A DNA stretch of 64,000 bases from Henricia sp. BOLD:AAB3569. Taxonomy: Eukaryota > Echinodermata > Asteroidea > Spinulosida > Echinasteridae. The DNA lies in contig JBBELK010000015.1 in assembly GCA_037783545.1 (NCBI GenBank), positions 744,001 through 808,000 of the forward strand, written 5' to 3'. This document shows, in pieces, positions 48,701 through 59,504 of this stretch (the first letter of the stretch is position 1; every line of letters starts with the position of its first letter). The position numbers were made by a program, and so were the translations under genes. The notes under the pieces were generated by a model. The model did not search any database. It was not told where the DNA came from and saw nothing but the letters and a program-made list of their open reading frames with translations.

Positions 48701-51700
48701 GCGCCCTCTGGAGTCTGAATTCCACCGATCATCACAATCTCCCGCCCAGCTACCTGACGCACGGTGCGCGTTGTCTTTACCGTCTGAATACTGCTGCTAC
48801 CTGATGACATGACCGTACGAGTTGTCGACACATTGCCTGCTTCTGTTTGGAATGAGAGAGCGCCCTCTAGATTGGGATCGGCTGCTTGTGTGCTTATCGT
48901 GATGCCGAGAGGCGAATTTGCGGTTTGTTGCATATTAATGGATGAGGTATAGAGAGACAGTCCTGATGTGTCCTCCGAGTGTTGGCGCGGAGTTGCGGTT
49001 ACTGAATCTGCAATTTAGATGGGAGCAAAATATGATATCTTCATTGAAATAAAAAAGTATTTTAAGATTGGGAACTGTTACAAACAGCGTTATCTCCATG
49101 TGTGATATAGGATGTGTGTGTAAGTCAGCTCAGTACCTCATGTACGTTCTAAGAAAACAATGAAAAACTGTGTCTATGCCTTCAAGAAATTGTGCAAAGC
49201 TGCTGTCCTATTTAGGTTGGTTCCCTGGTTATACTGCATGGTAAACAAAGCTATAATACCCTGGTAGTCAAGGGCCTAGTTTCGTTCACACGAGGGTGCC
49301 CTTGTAAAAAGATGTATGCACACACACTTTTATAAATTCAGTTTCAATTGATTACTTTCTGGTGACGTCACGCCTTCCATCCACCATTTTGGGTGTCATT
49401 TTTCATGACCCACGTGGCTCGAGAGATTACCGGTTAAAAAAGCAATAAAAACGCATTGGTTACACTTACCTTTGTTACTTAACCTTGCTTTATGTTGTTG
49501 CGCCACGGCTGTTGTATCGATAAAGATAAAATGTATTTCTTCGGGCTAAAAATTACGATCAAGTAAAAACACTTGTTTTTACAAGCTGACTACATGCTCA
49601 ATAATTTGAACGTATCTCAACGCACGCGTGCAGCATTTCGAATGACAATACGCTGGCGAGTATTTTTTACGCGTGTTCATGTGCGTCTATTGGCGCGCGC
49701 GTGTACGCAGATGACCGGTGACACCCGAACATTCCCGGATGTTTTACGTCACGGAAAGCAATCAATAGACGTTTCCTTATGAATGATTGCATTGGACAGT
49801 TGGAACCACTTCTATTTTCCATTGAGTATTTTTTGTCAAATGGTTGTTGACAATTTCATATCCTGTATTGAATCTTGAAAATGTTAGAAACAGCAGTTCA
49901 AAAGTGGCAGCTTACCAGTGAACTCAAAAAGCTGGGACTGTGCCATTGATTCATCGCCCGGGGGTTCAACCACTAAGCTTCCGTCAATTTCAACCCCCGA
50001 ATCCATCTTGATTCCGACAGGAGAGCTGTCAGGTGATGGAACAACTTCATTGGACGCTTCTGCTGTTGGCAACGAGGATATTTCTGCCATCACAAAACTT
50101 GTAAACTCGGTTGGTGAATGATCTTTGCTCGACGGGTTACCGAGTTCATCAGACGGCTGTATTTTGACGGGAGAGGTGTCCGAGGAGACAATGAAAGTTG
50201 GTTCCTCACTTTGTGAGCTTATGACGCTGTCAAAAGTAGAACTGAGATCGTCGTTTGCAGAGACATAGTTGGCACTTGGGGTGGTGTTTGCCGTATCGCA
50301 ACTGAAGTACTGCGTTTGCTCTTGATTATCGGGGCTTGAAACGGGTTGCAGTGATACGGAGACGCCCTTAGAATCTAGAGTCCTGTTAAAGGATAGGCTG
50401 GATGTGGAAATAAAGCTGTTGGGATTATTGTCTTCGGGAACAGTAACTGAAGAAATGTTCGGGGAGGTTTGGAATTTCTCGTCCAAGACTGGAGTGCTGG
50501 TACGCTGAGAATCTAGTTCCATTTGAGTTGCAGGAGGGACGTCATATTTGGGTTGAGGTGTATCAGGCGAAGCTTGAGTGTTTTCGGCGAACGACTGGAC
50601 GAAATTCGGCTCAAGTTCTTTCGGAGCCTTATTGGGCGATGCATTCAAGTTGTTATCCAGTGCTAATGGAGTAGATTGTGTAGGAGGTACTTCGCTTTGC
50701 GTCACAAAATCCGATTCAAACTTTTCAGTGGGTGGATTAGATGGTACTGATGGAGTATACTCTACTGTCGAATGAACAGTGGCCTTCCCGAAGTCGTCAT
50801 CAAACAAGGGCTGCTTGTAAGGTGAACTGGTTTCCGCATTCATGTTTCTATTAGGACTTGGCCCTGCAGCAGGCGAATCTGGTACCGCTTGCAGTGGATC
50901 TATCAGAGCTTTGCTAAAGTCGGAATCAAATCCACTCTGCATTTTCGCCGGTGAATCGTGCTTCGACGGCGGCGGCAAAACCGGGCTTTCATGTTCATTA
51001 GGAGCTTGCTCCGTACTTTCAACTGGCTTCATGAAGTTGTCGTCGAATCCCGATTCGGGAGGCTTCTTTTCAATCACTGGAGAGAGTCCTTCTTCCTCTT
51101 TGCCTGATTCTGAGGATTCCTGGAGCGCGGCTGGTTTAAGGTTGTTCCAACGGGCCTCAAAGTCCGGCATGTCAATGCGGTCACGGTTGCTCTTTAGGTA
51201 CGTGATCAGATCGTTCAACTCTTTCATGGTGGGCCTGATGTCGGCTTCCAACCAGCAGAACATCATGATCTCAAACCTAGCAGATACAAATACAGCAACA
51301 AACAAATCTTATTATGGTACAATCAAACTTGGGATGAGAGAAAAATAGTAAGGGCCCCATCGAGATTCAAACCCGAGACCTCTGACTCACCGGGCAGATG
51401 CTTTACCAGCTGAGCTATAAGGCACAGTGGTATACTCCCTCAGGTTTTCCCTATGAACCCAATTTTTCTCCCGGTGTTGCATGGGAGTACAACTGGGCAA
51501 AGTAATGAACGCAACATCTGGTATGGTGCCTGATCACCTTTGAAATGAAACAACCAAACTTGGGATGAGAGAAAAATCGTAAGAGCCCCATCTGTATATG
51601 GTATAAGTGCTTTTCCCGAGAACATGCTAAAAACTCACAGCGTGCTCAGGTGGGACTCGAACCCACGACCTTCTGCATTTGTGTCCAACAACCGTGTGAA

Positions 51701-54700
51701 CTCTATTTATGTCCAATTGTTAGATAATTAATCTGCATTTCTGACCCTGCCTGATTAAGACCGAGAGAACAAGACCGAGAGATCAAGACCGATGTGCCGC
51801 CTTTGGAAGGAACTAGGCATTTGGAGGTTAAGATAATTTTAAAATGAATAGATGAAGAGAGATCTCACCATCTGGATGCATAGTGGATGTTAATAGCAGG
51901 CTTATCCACTCGAATCTCTTGTTCCTTGACTACCTGCTGTAGAACCTGCTCATCAGTCAGTTTGGCATAGGGCCGCTTAGCACCAGTAGAAAGCTCTAAC
52001 ATCATGATGCCAAATGACCTGATGAGGCAAAATAACAGGCAAAAATCAGAATTTGGTATTTGTAAAAGAGAATTCTCAAGTAGGGTGTAATTTGCTTTAT
52101 TCAGAAGTAAGCCTTTTTCTACTAAGGGCCGTCCAAAGTTGTCAACATTTTCACAGTTCTACAGAGAGTAGTATTTTTCAAGACCACCTCCCTCCCCCCG
52201 AAATACTACTTATCAACATTTGTTTTGTCACTACCGTGAAATGTCAACATTTTACAGTGCATGTAAAGTCCTACGCAGCCCTCGACCCCACCTGCCCCTT
52301 CCTACGCTTTGTAGAACCGTGAAAATGTTGACAACTTTGGACGGCCCCTAAATTTGTAGCATTTGTCATTGTGGGGAAACTCTGACTTTTAAGCGAAACA
52401 AAATCACAGTTGTCGAATAGGGAATGTGAAATAAATGAAAATCCAATAAACACAAGGAATTCGCAAATGTCATATGACCCGTTTGTTTGTGATTATATCC
52501 AATGATTGTGATGTGTATGTGTTGGTCACGTGACAAAAAACGCATTTCAAAACACGTTTTTCTCAAAGACTCTCTCTGATGTTGGATTCACACCGAGCCT
52601 TTTCACGCATTAATGCGCGTGAATTTGACATGCGTCGCTTTGAATACGTGCAGCATGGAGGGAATTGTGTGTGAAACGACAAATTAAAGTCCACAGAAAA
52701 AAAATTGGGCGGAACGTGTTTTCTAAATTCTGTGATTTTCACTGCATCGATTCACACCAAAATTCCCTCCACGGCACATTTTCTCAAGGGATGCGTGTCA
52801 AATTTACACGCGTTAACATGTGAAAAATATCCAGTGTGAATCCACCCTTACAAGGTTACTCACCACACGTTGGATTCCTTTGTTATCCTCTTTGTTTTAA
52901 CTGTGCCGTCATTAGAGAGGTCAATAACCTCGGGCCCCAACCATCGAATGGGAATGGCCTGGCTGTTATCCTTGTTTATGTAGTAGTCGTCCTGAAAACC
53001 AAACAATGGCAAGCAAAACAAATAAATCAAATTTCATTGCAAAATTGGTAATATCTGAGACAGTTATGCTAGGCATCATGCAATAGACTAATCCTAAATT
53101 AACCAATTTGAGACCGGTCTGCGCAATTCCGGGTTTGATAACGAGGCTCTTCGTGTTAAGGTACTGAAGTGAACTAATGTACACACGTGAATACACAATC
53201 ACTCCTAAATGCCACGCAGAACAGAACACATACACTCAGTAAGTCACTGTACAATATTGTATTTGTAGTGCATGCGTACTGCCGACTTGACACGAAGAGC
53301 CTCGGTTTCAATGCGGAAGTGCGTAGACCGGATTAAGGTGAAATTTGCTATACATACAAGAATAATACATACCGGGTATTTTTCAAGAGCAAGTCCGTAA
53401 TCGCCGATTTTGACGGAGGTGTCCGCACACACTTGGCAGTTACGAGTTGCTAGATCACTGAAAATATTAAATTGTGACTTGATAAATCAATCTCCTATTT
53501 TGTCTGATTTTGAATAGTTTAAAGGCCCTATAGATCTGTTTTTGAGTGATTCTGGGAACAAAACCATTATAAATCAAAAGAAGGACATAAAAAAACCTAT
53601 CTGAAGATTGTTCAGCTCCGTCAAATGCACTACGTTTTCCAAAAACATGAAAAATCCATGCGCGTTTTGAATAATTGAAGTTGAATTTACATAAATGTGT
53701 GCACACAAATTTTTTTTCACAAGGGCGTCTTCATCTGAATGAAATTAGGCCGCTGACTACTTTAGTATAATGGCTACTCTATGCAGTTTAGCCAGGGAAC
53801 CAGCCTGAATGGGATGACGGCTTCACACAATTTTTTGAAAGCATGGACAAAGCTTTTTAATTGCTTTCTCGGAACATAGATAAAGTACTTTATTATTATT
53901 ATTACTTCTTTCTGGTACTGAAACCAAGGATTCCTCAAACGTGAGGAAGAAGACGATGAATTAGAAACTGCCAGAGACACCGGGGAATCCCGTTGCTCTT
54001 CACGCAAGAATGCACTGGGATCTTTAAAGTGCATTACCTAACACACTGGACTAACGGCTTTACATCCCTTCCAAAGGATGAAGCAAGTGTGTTTAAGTGC
54101 CTTGCTAAAGGACACGGTACCCCAGCCGGGTATCAAACCCGCAACCCCAAGTTTTCACCAGAGTATTGCGAGTCAGTGACTCAAACCACTCGGCCACGGT
54201 ACCCCACGGTACTGAGCTGACTTATACACAGGTTGGCTTTTATCACACGCATCCTCAATCACACTTAAGGATAATGCTGTTTATAACAGTTTTTCAATCC
54301 TGTAATACATCTTTAACAAGACTAACATGTAAATGAAGTCTGCCTGATGAAGCCACATCAAACCGCTGATCATGTCCGCTGCCATTTTGAGCTGAATGTC
54401 TTGATGTGCCATCTGTTGGATGTCGTTAGCATGCTTCCTGAGGTAAGACTTCAGGTCACCCTAAAAAGCACCACAGAATCAAGATGTAATATCAATAAAT
54501 GGCTTTTGGGGTGTTTGAAAATAACAAAATATCTGTCAACGAGAGGGTCGAAATTTCAAGTTACCAGAAATAATCTTTTCTCTACAGATTCCGAACCAGT
54601 ATACACCACGCCTTTTAAGAAGTGACAATGTTATAATTAAACCTTTTCTTCAGGGTAATTATATGTTTCAGATAATAGATATCAAAGTTGCAAATCAGCA

Positions 54701-57700
54701 AGATTTGTGTTATGCATGGGACATTCTTTAGTTCATGCAAAAAACGTTATGCATGGGAGACATGTATATAAACTCCTCAAATAAAGTTCGGAAAGTCAAG
54801 TTTGACTGACGATTTCTCTCTTGTTACTAAATCATTTCCCTTGAATTTGGTATTATTGGAAAGCCCTGTTATACCTCTTTACAGTGATGTGTCATTTGTT
54901 TTGATTAATCAATTGGGGGATGTGCAGTATAGCGGAATACAGGGGTGGGTGGAAAGTGAAATGTCACAAAATTCACTGCTATTGTCATGCAGTGCATTCC
55001 CCTTTTGCTTGGAGGATGGGAATGTGTCAATGCACTTTTTGACAATAGCAATGCATTTTGTGACATTTCACTTTACACCCGCCCCTGTATTCAGCTGTGC
55101 TGCACATCCCCCCAATTGCTTAATCATAACAAATGACACATCATCGTAATGAGGAATAACCGGGCTTTCCAATGATACCAAATTCAAGGGAAATGGTTTA
55201 GTAACAAGAGAGAAATTGTCAGTCAAACTTGACTTTCCAAACTTTTTTTGAGGAGTTTATTTCTAAAACCACCATTCTAGAAGGAATTTTGTGAGTGCAC
55301 ATAGCTTGGTAATGCCCAACACACAAGGTATTTCTTGAAACATGTGAAATAACTGATAGTTTGTATACTATTTATATACACCTTATTTTCATACTTACAA
55401 ACGGTGCATACTCTAGGATGAGCAGTAGTGGCATGCTGTCAATACACTGGCCCAATAGGAGCAATACATTAGGGTGATTCACCTCTCTGGGAAAGCAATC
55501 GATCAATATTGTTAAACAATGAGAATCATAAACAGATGTACTTAAAAGCCCAATATATCATGATGTGTTATGGCCGAGTGGTCTAGTGCGTCAAACTAAA
55601 TAAATAAATAAATAAATTAGCAAGATTCTAAAAACGTTTTACGGATTCCTGGAATCGCCTGCAGAAATTTCAGTTACATAAATACATTAATGCTTCAAAA
55701 AAATCAATGCATGTTTTTTGTGTGAAGATAAATGTGTTTGTACACACTTTTTCTTTAAAAAAAACCCAGCTGTTATGGTAATTTCTTACAGAAAGTACCA
55801 TTATCTGAAGTGGACAAAAATAAATTCATGTGGTGTTTTTGTTACTATTATTACTATCAACACTTCTAGTAATTTTTTTATTTTTATTTATTTTTTTATT
55901 TTTTTATTTTTTTTTAGTCAACTCCAAATTTTAGACCATTAAACAAAATGTTCCATGTGCCCAAATTTGGTTTCTACCATATTTTCGTGCAACGAGAGTA
56001 TCTCATTAAATTAGCCCTGTACCTATATGGCTGAACCTCCTGCAAGAACAGCAGCTGTTCTTCGGGTGTCGCTGTGTCCCTAAGTTGCTTGATGACAACG
56101 CGGGTCTTACGCAGGCCGGGGTGCATCCTCTGGGCTTCTCCTTGTAAGACCTACCAAGACAGGCAAAGAATTGTTAATCTCTCATCGAGAGCCGCGTAAG
56201 ACTTAACATGCGCTGTAAAATTTTGACATAGTATGTTGATATGTAGTATTTCGGGGAAGGGAGGTCGGTATTGAAAAATAGACCTTTATCACGGTGCATC
56301 CATCTTTGTCTTGTTCCCCACAGTACGTGTACGTGTCGGGCATGATCAGTGTGTGTGCGTGTCGTCTGCACGATAGCGCGTGCAGTCTTCCTTTGTTTTG
56401 AGAGAATCAATGTCCGCGCTGCACGTTTTCTTGATCGCACCGCGCGCATGTCATTGTGATGCACACAATAAAAATCTTCAACACGGGGCCAAACTATTTA
56501 TTTCGGCAAGCCTCGCTTTGGTTACGTTCATTTTAATAGGGGAAAAGGGAAGATGGCCGCACCGTGATAAAGGTCCATACTACCCTATAGAACTGTGAAA
56601 ATGTTGACAAGTTTGGACGGCCCCTGTATTGTGCCTAATTGTAAACGATGGCATCACCACAAACCTTACCTTCCCAAACCATCCATTCCCCATCTCATCC
56701 ACATAGCTAATCTGACTGCGTGGAAACTGGAACCGCGGTGAATCAATCAGCTTAATACTCTGCACTGTCTGACTGGGATCGAGGTCCCTGCCTCCCGCCG
56801 CCCTCAGCACATTCACCCACTGGTTACTGGTGCGGCCCGGTAACTGAGGCAAGGGTTCGATGGTCACAGTCTCGGGCTCAGTGGTCCCTGGGCGACGGCT
56901 TGGGGTGCTCATGACTGGCGGGCTGAAGTCGTCAAAACTGGTGTAAGTCTGTTGTACGGTGGTTGTTGTGGTGGTTTCTTCAAATTTCTAAATAACATGA
57001 CAAAAAAGACAGCGGTGATTTTTCAGGCCCATATAAAGGTAAAAATATAATGGGCATTCTGGGGAGTATCAGGGCACAGCCTGAAATTTGAGTAGCGTCT
57101 GGAATTTCAATTGTATTTTTGGCATTTTTTAAATTTAGGTGTCGGTACAATGCAAACAAAAAAAGCAGTCTTAATTGGCAAAAGGAAAAATAAAAGATGC
57201 AGTTTAATTGCAATTCTGTGATCAGGTGGACATTTCCACAAAATTTGCAACTATATATTTGCTTCTAAACCGACTTTAAAAGATAGCATATGAAAAAAGA
57301 TTCTGCGAAAACGTGTTTGGTATTGAACTGTTATGGAAAATGTACTGCCAATTTCTTTTTTCGTGTGGGAAATGTTATAAATTGTGTAGGCATGGGACAG
57401 CTTTAACACGACTAACTGTAACGTTACTAACCAAGATTAAAATCACAAAATGGGCTAAATTATTTCAGTTATTACTGTCCAGTAGATGTTGGTAAGATGC
57501 ATTGATAGTACCAAAATGGAGAACTGACAGGCTTGCGTGTTGATATAACAGAGGATAGTACTACAGTAAATTGTTAAATATGTAATGTTACTATAAATCG
57601 CGGAATTGCCATAATATACATTTTTGGCATTTGGACAAAACTGCCATTTTATATTTAATACAACTAAGCACCACACGGAATGGCAGATTCATAAGTAAAA

Positions 57701-59057
57701 CAACTTTTTTGTGGGATTAGATTTAACACAGTTAGCCAATAATCTATTTGACGAATGTATAGGACTACTAATCAAGAATGTACTAGACACTTCAGGTGAA
57801 AATGTATAATGCTCCTTACTGCATCCAAAATAGTATTAATGGAAAGATCACATCAGATGGAGTATATCAAACTTTTTTTTAAAACAATCAGGCTTTCTGT
57901 TCTCGAGATATAAATTTTTGAAGGATTAAAAAACATGTGAATTTTTGGACGACCGGTTGCATTAGGATATAGGACAGGGCGTGGCACCGTTTTGTGAAGT
58001 TGTCGTTGTTGTCGGGCCAATCAAAACGGAACTATTTTTAGTTGAATAATGTCATCTCAAAACCAAGAAAATGTGCAGTGCAGATATTGCGCGCCAAAAG
58101 CAAGATCGACCGGAAGTTGGGTGTGGCAATGGGAATGTGTGCAGTGATGTGTGTGTGTGTGCACGTGAATGTATGGGAGGTCAGTTTTCTTCAACGAAAG
58201 TGGTTGCACAACTGAAGTGCCTAAATGTACTGACACCATTATCTCAATTTTTTGGGATAGGGAGTTTACAACATTTTGCGATGAAACTCTTCAATCATGT
58301 TTCTGGTTACTCACAGCAAATCCAGTTTTACAGCACGAGGCACATCCAAATACAGCAACAACCAGACAAAAACATGTTGCTACAGATAACACGCCGATGA
58401 TAGTTGCATCAGACAGGCCGGCTGTAGTCAAATAATCTGAAAATATAACAAGAAAATTGTATTTTAATATACAGTATAGATGTTTTTAACAACCTTTTAA
58501 AAATCAAATTTACATACATAAATGTGCAATATTAGGCAGAGCCAGATTTAACCTAATTTCAACTTGCTCTTTAAAATTGAAAAGCTTTATGAAATTGGAC
58601 CCTGGCTATGTCTTAAAATTCTCACACACAAATCTATGGAAAATAGGCAAGCCGGTTTAGCAAGTGTTTACTAGAGACCAATGTGTAATTTCAGGACATT
58701 GCCATATAATTTGGAAATGACTTAAGAAAACATTAAATTGTTCAAATCGGCACCGGCATGACCGGTGTACCTTTTGGTATTTTTTTCGTTCAACAGATAA
58801 TCCAATTCTATGATATACTTCCCACATTTGCGACAAAAGTGCATGTGGAAAGTCTTAGAATTGGTTTATCTGTTAATTCCAGGAGGTAATTTTCTTAAAA
58901 TCTTTGTTTAATCTAAACGAAAAAAATACCTACCTTTTGTGTCGGCTAGCGGTGCAGCATCTGTGCTTGCCAAGCAACTGAGGCAAACTAACAGAGTTGC
59001 CAGGACACCGCATCGCTGGACGAAAGACTGACTGTATGATCTAGCCATCATCATCAT
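45777..59057 (-). CDS. LMTK: Lemur tyrosine kinase (LMTK/AATK family), complete, 14 exons
   Basis: Exons (high to low): 59057-58934, 58436-58315, 56987-56670, 56150-56023, 55486-55399, 54460-54327, 53457-53373, 52991-52864, 52018-51869, 51276-49916, 49007-48645, 48261-47723, 47122-46910 and 45935-45777. The total is 3,912 nt, 1,303 aa plus stop, with consistent phases throughout. Residues 1 to about 32 form a signal peptide; about 52-74 is one membrane helix followed by a Cys-rich edge (CASCCK). The kinase domain (about 177-453) has the glycine loop GNGWFGKV, VVIK lysine 209, alpha-C Glu 226, catalytic Asp 306 in YIDLATRN, DYG at 324-326 and LGPE in place of APE. DYG and the following RW-x-x-L-x-P segment (ARWNNLKP) are family hallmarks. 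The remaining 850 residues are Ser/Pro/Thr-rich and look disordered. LMTKs act in membrane trafficking and neuronal signalling. A candidate polyadenylation signal lies at 45081-45086. Vertebrates have three paralogues; which is nearest is not decided. Confidence 0.93.
45994..46154. mobile_element. Palindromic element between the last two lemur kinase exons
   Basis: CCTGCAGCCGATTTCACGAA at the left pairs with TTTCGTGAAAATCGACTGCA and GG at the right; TTACGCAGTTGCGTAAG words form further small stems. Confidence 0.85.
46316..46440 (+). repeat. Direct repeat of about 30 bp, two copies
   Basis: GGGGACGTATTAAGTCGTGA and ACCCCAAACACGAC occur at about 46316-46350 and again at 46392-46425. Confidence 0.9.
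46590..46895 (+). repeat. Dispersed repeat R10, longest copy
   Basis: It joins the part seen at 14.6 kb and the part seen at 31.2 kb into one unit. The lemur kinase exon 13 begins just to its right, at 46910. Confidence 0.7.
47281..47483 (-). mobile_element. tRNA-derived SINE, family B, short form
   Basis: Almost the same sequence as the short copy at 39.9 kb (same internal deletion), so the short form is itself an amplified subfamily. It lies in the lemur kinase intron between exons 12 and 13. Confidence 0.85.
49129..49332 (+). repeat. Dispersed repeat R1
   Basis: Second copy of the repeat at the left edge, in the lemur kinase intron between exons 10 and 11. Confidence 0.75.
49590..49766 (+). 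repeat. Dispersed repeat R9
   Basis: Second copy: CATGCTCAATAATTTGAACG through CATTCCCGGATGTTTTACGT and CACGGAAAGCAAT. It is in the lemur kinase intron between exons 10 and 11. Confidence 0.75.
49916..51276 (-). CDS. Large tail exon of the LMTK gene (1,361 bp)
   Basis: This exon 10 of the lemur kinase starts inside the C-lobe (WFEIMMFCWLEADIRPTMKE), finishes the kinase domain, and then gives about 400 residues rich in Ser, Pro, Asp and Glu. Four short motifs recur: FDDNF (about 503-507), FDSDF (542-546), FDDDF (584-588) and FESDF (612-616), each followed by a variable linker with several Ser-Pro pairs. There is no predicted fold, and cysteines are nearly absent. A single very long exon coding the tail is typical of the family. 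Confidence 0.9.
51325..51600 (-). mobile_element. tRNA-derived SINE family A copy with a duplicated edge
   Basis: At 51345-51445 a minus-strand copy has CTTATAGCTCAGCTGGTAAA and GGGTTTGAATCTCGATGG, i.e. A and B boxes. The segment CTTGGGATGAGAGAAAAAT at its 3' edge occurs again at about 51559-51577, so part of a second copy or an element tail is present. It is in the lemur kinase intron between exons 9 and 10. Confidence 0.7.
51638..51700 (-). other. tRNA 3'-half-like sequence
   Basis: The minus strand carries GGTCGTGGGTTCGAGTCCCA followed by CCTGAGCACG, which resembles a T-arm and 3' acceptor. A matching 5' acceptor and D-arm are not convincing, so it is a tRNA-derived relic or SINE part, not a functional tRNA gene. 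Confidence 0.5.
52126..52348. mobile_element. Palindromic MITE, family 3
   Basis: GGGCCGTCCAAAGTTGTCAA at the left pairs with TTGACAACTTTGGACGGCCC at the right, with inner stem CTACCGTGAAATGTCAACAT. It is flanked on both sides by TAA (52123-52125 and 52349-52351), which fits a 3-bp target duplication of the PIF/Harbinger type. Confidence 0.85.
52583..52847. mobile_element. Palindromic element in the lemur kinase gene
   Basis: TGGATTCACACCGAGCCTTT at the left pairs with ATATCCAGTGTGAATCCA at the right; CATGGAGGGAATT pairs with AATTCCCTCCACG. It ends 17 bp from exon 8. Confidence 0.85.
53109..53337. mobile_element. Palindromic element between lemur kinase exons 7 and 8
   Basis: GAGACCGGTCTGCGCAATTC and AACGAGGCTCTTCGTGTTAA at the left pair with TTGACACGAAGAGCCTCGGT and GAAGTGCGTAGACCGG at the right. 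Confidence 0.85.
53705..53882 (-). repeat. Dispersed repeat R1, reverse and diverged
   Basis: Its reverse complement reads TTGAAAGCATGGACAAAG-type blocks in the same order as R1; it abuts a family C SINE. Confidence 0.6.
53890..54208 (-). mobile_element. tRNA-derived SINE, family C, full length
   Basis: Minus-strand copy with the same head (GGTACCGTGGCCGAGTGGTT) and body, ending in an ATT run at 53890. It lies in the lemur kinase intron between exons 6 and 7, in the sense orientation of that gene. Confidence 0.85.
54770..55259. mobile_element. Long hairpin element of about 490 bp
   Basis: AAACTCCTCAAATAAAGTTC at the left pairs with AACTTTTTTTGAGGAGTTT at the right, and pairing continues inward almost to the centre (GAAATGTCACAAAATTCACT against GCATTTTGTGACATTTCACT). 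It lies between lemur kinase exons 5 and 6. Confidence 0.9.
55535..55950. mobile_element. Repeat R6, second copy, interrupted by a SINE head
   Basis: Inverted relative to 1.8-2.1 kb. It shares TTCTAAAAACGTTTTACGGA, GCAGAAATTTCAGTTACATA and a GTACACAC block. A family B SINE head lies at 55563-55616. Confidence 0.6.
55563..55616 (+). mobile_element. Family B SINE head joined directly to an AAAT run
   Basis: GTGTTATGGCCGAGTGGTCT and AGTGCGTCAAACTAAAT are followed at once by (AAAT)n. Only the tRNA-like 5' part was copied. It interrupts a dispersed repeat that continues on both sides. Confidence 0.75.
56190..56625. mobile_element. MITE family 3 copy split by another element
   Basis: The left part (56190-56280) ends at GGTATTGAAAAATA and the right part resumes at ATACTACCCTATAGAAC (56577-56625), the order found in intact copies. 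The interruption is the hairpin element at 56281-56575. Confidence 0.8.
56281..56575. mobile_element. Palindromic element nested inside a family 3 MITE
   Basis: GACCTTTATCACGGTGCATC at the left pairs with GGCCGCACCGTGATAAAGGT at the right. The interior is GC-rich with no recognised coding sequence. No other copy was seen in this window. Confidence 0.75.
56990..58310. other. Lemur kinase intron 2, nothing recognised
   Basis: Between the juxtamembrane exon (56987) and the membrane-helix exon (58315). No repeat family was matched, and no convincing open frame. Confidence 0.5.
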
Positions 59058-59213
59058 GACTGTTGGGTTGGTTTCCTAAATGTACGTAGCTGTCACAAAA
59101 TCTGCATAGAACATAAACAAGTCATACAGTAAAAGACAGAATTGGGAAAAACCGAAATCTGAATATTCGGATTCTTGAAACCAAAGGAAAGAATTAACCC
59201 TTTCACAGTTATC

Positions 59214-59373
59214 GACGCAATGTTGTTCACAGGGCAGTTCGAACACGCATTGCTGTGTGCGTGCGCAAATTGTATATGAATGCATTGTTAGGTCACTGTG
59301 CATTGATAGTTACGATCTGCGCATGCACACGGCGACACGTGTTCGAAGTGCCCCGTGAACAAGATGGCGTTGC
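59214..59373. mobile_element. Palindromic element just upstream of the lemur kinase start
   Basis: CAATGTTGTTCACAGGGCAG and TTCGAACACG at the left pair with CGTGTTCGAAGTGCCCCGTG and AACAAGATGGCGTTG at the right. It begins 157 bp upstream of the start codon, so it is in or next to the promoter. Confidence 0.8.
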
Positions 59374-59374
59374 T

Positions 59375-59410
59375 AACCGTAATAATAATAATAATAATAA
59401 TAATAATAGG
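59375..59410. repeat. AAT trinucleotide repeat
   Basis: About ten AAT units, upstream of the lemur kinase start codon. Confidence 0.9.
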
Positions 59411-59504
59411 ATTTGTAATGCGCACATATCCACCCTGCTGGGTGTTCAAGGCGCCGAACAAGGTTTATTCCGTTTCAATTCACAGCTCACCACTTTATTC
59501 TCCT

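Noticed and set aside
50842-51348. 168-codon plus-strand frame opposite the lemur kinase tail exon
   Set aside because: It is the antisense shadow of the real exon, whose splice sites, phase and family similarity are clear.
51638-51700. Functional tRNA gene on the minus strand
   Set aside because: Only the T-arm and 3' end look like tRNA; no 5' partner strand for the acceptor stem was found.
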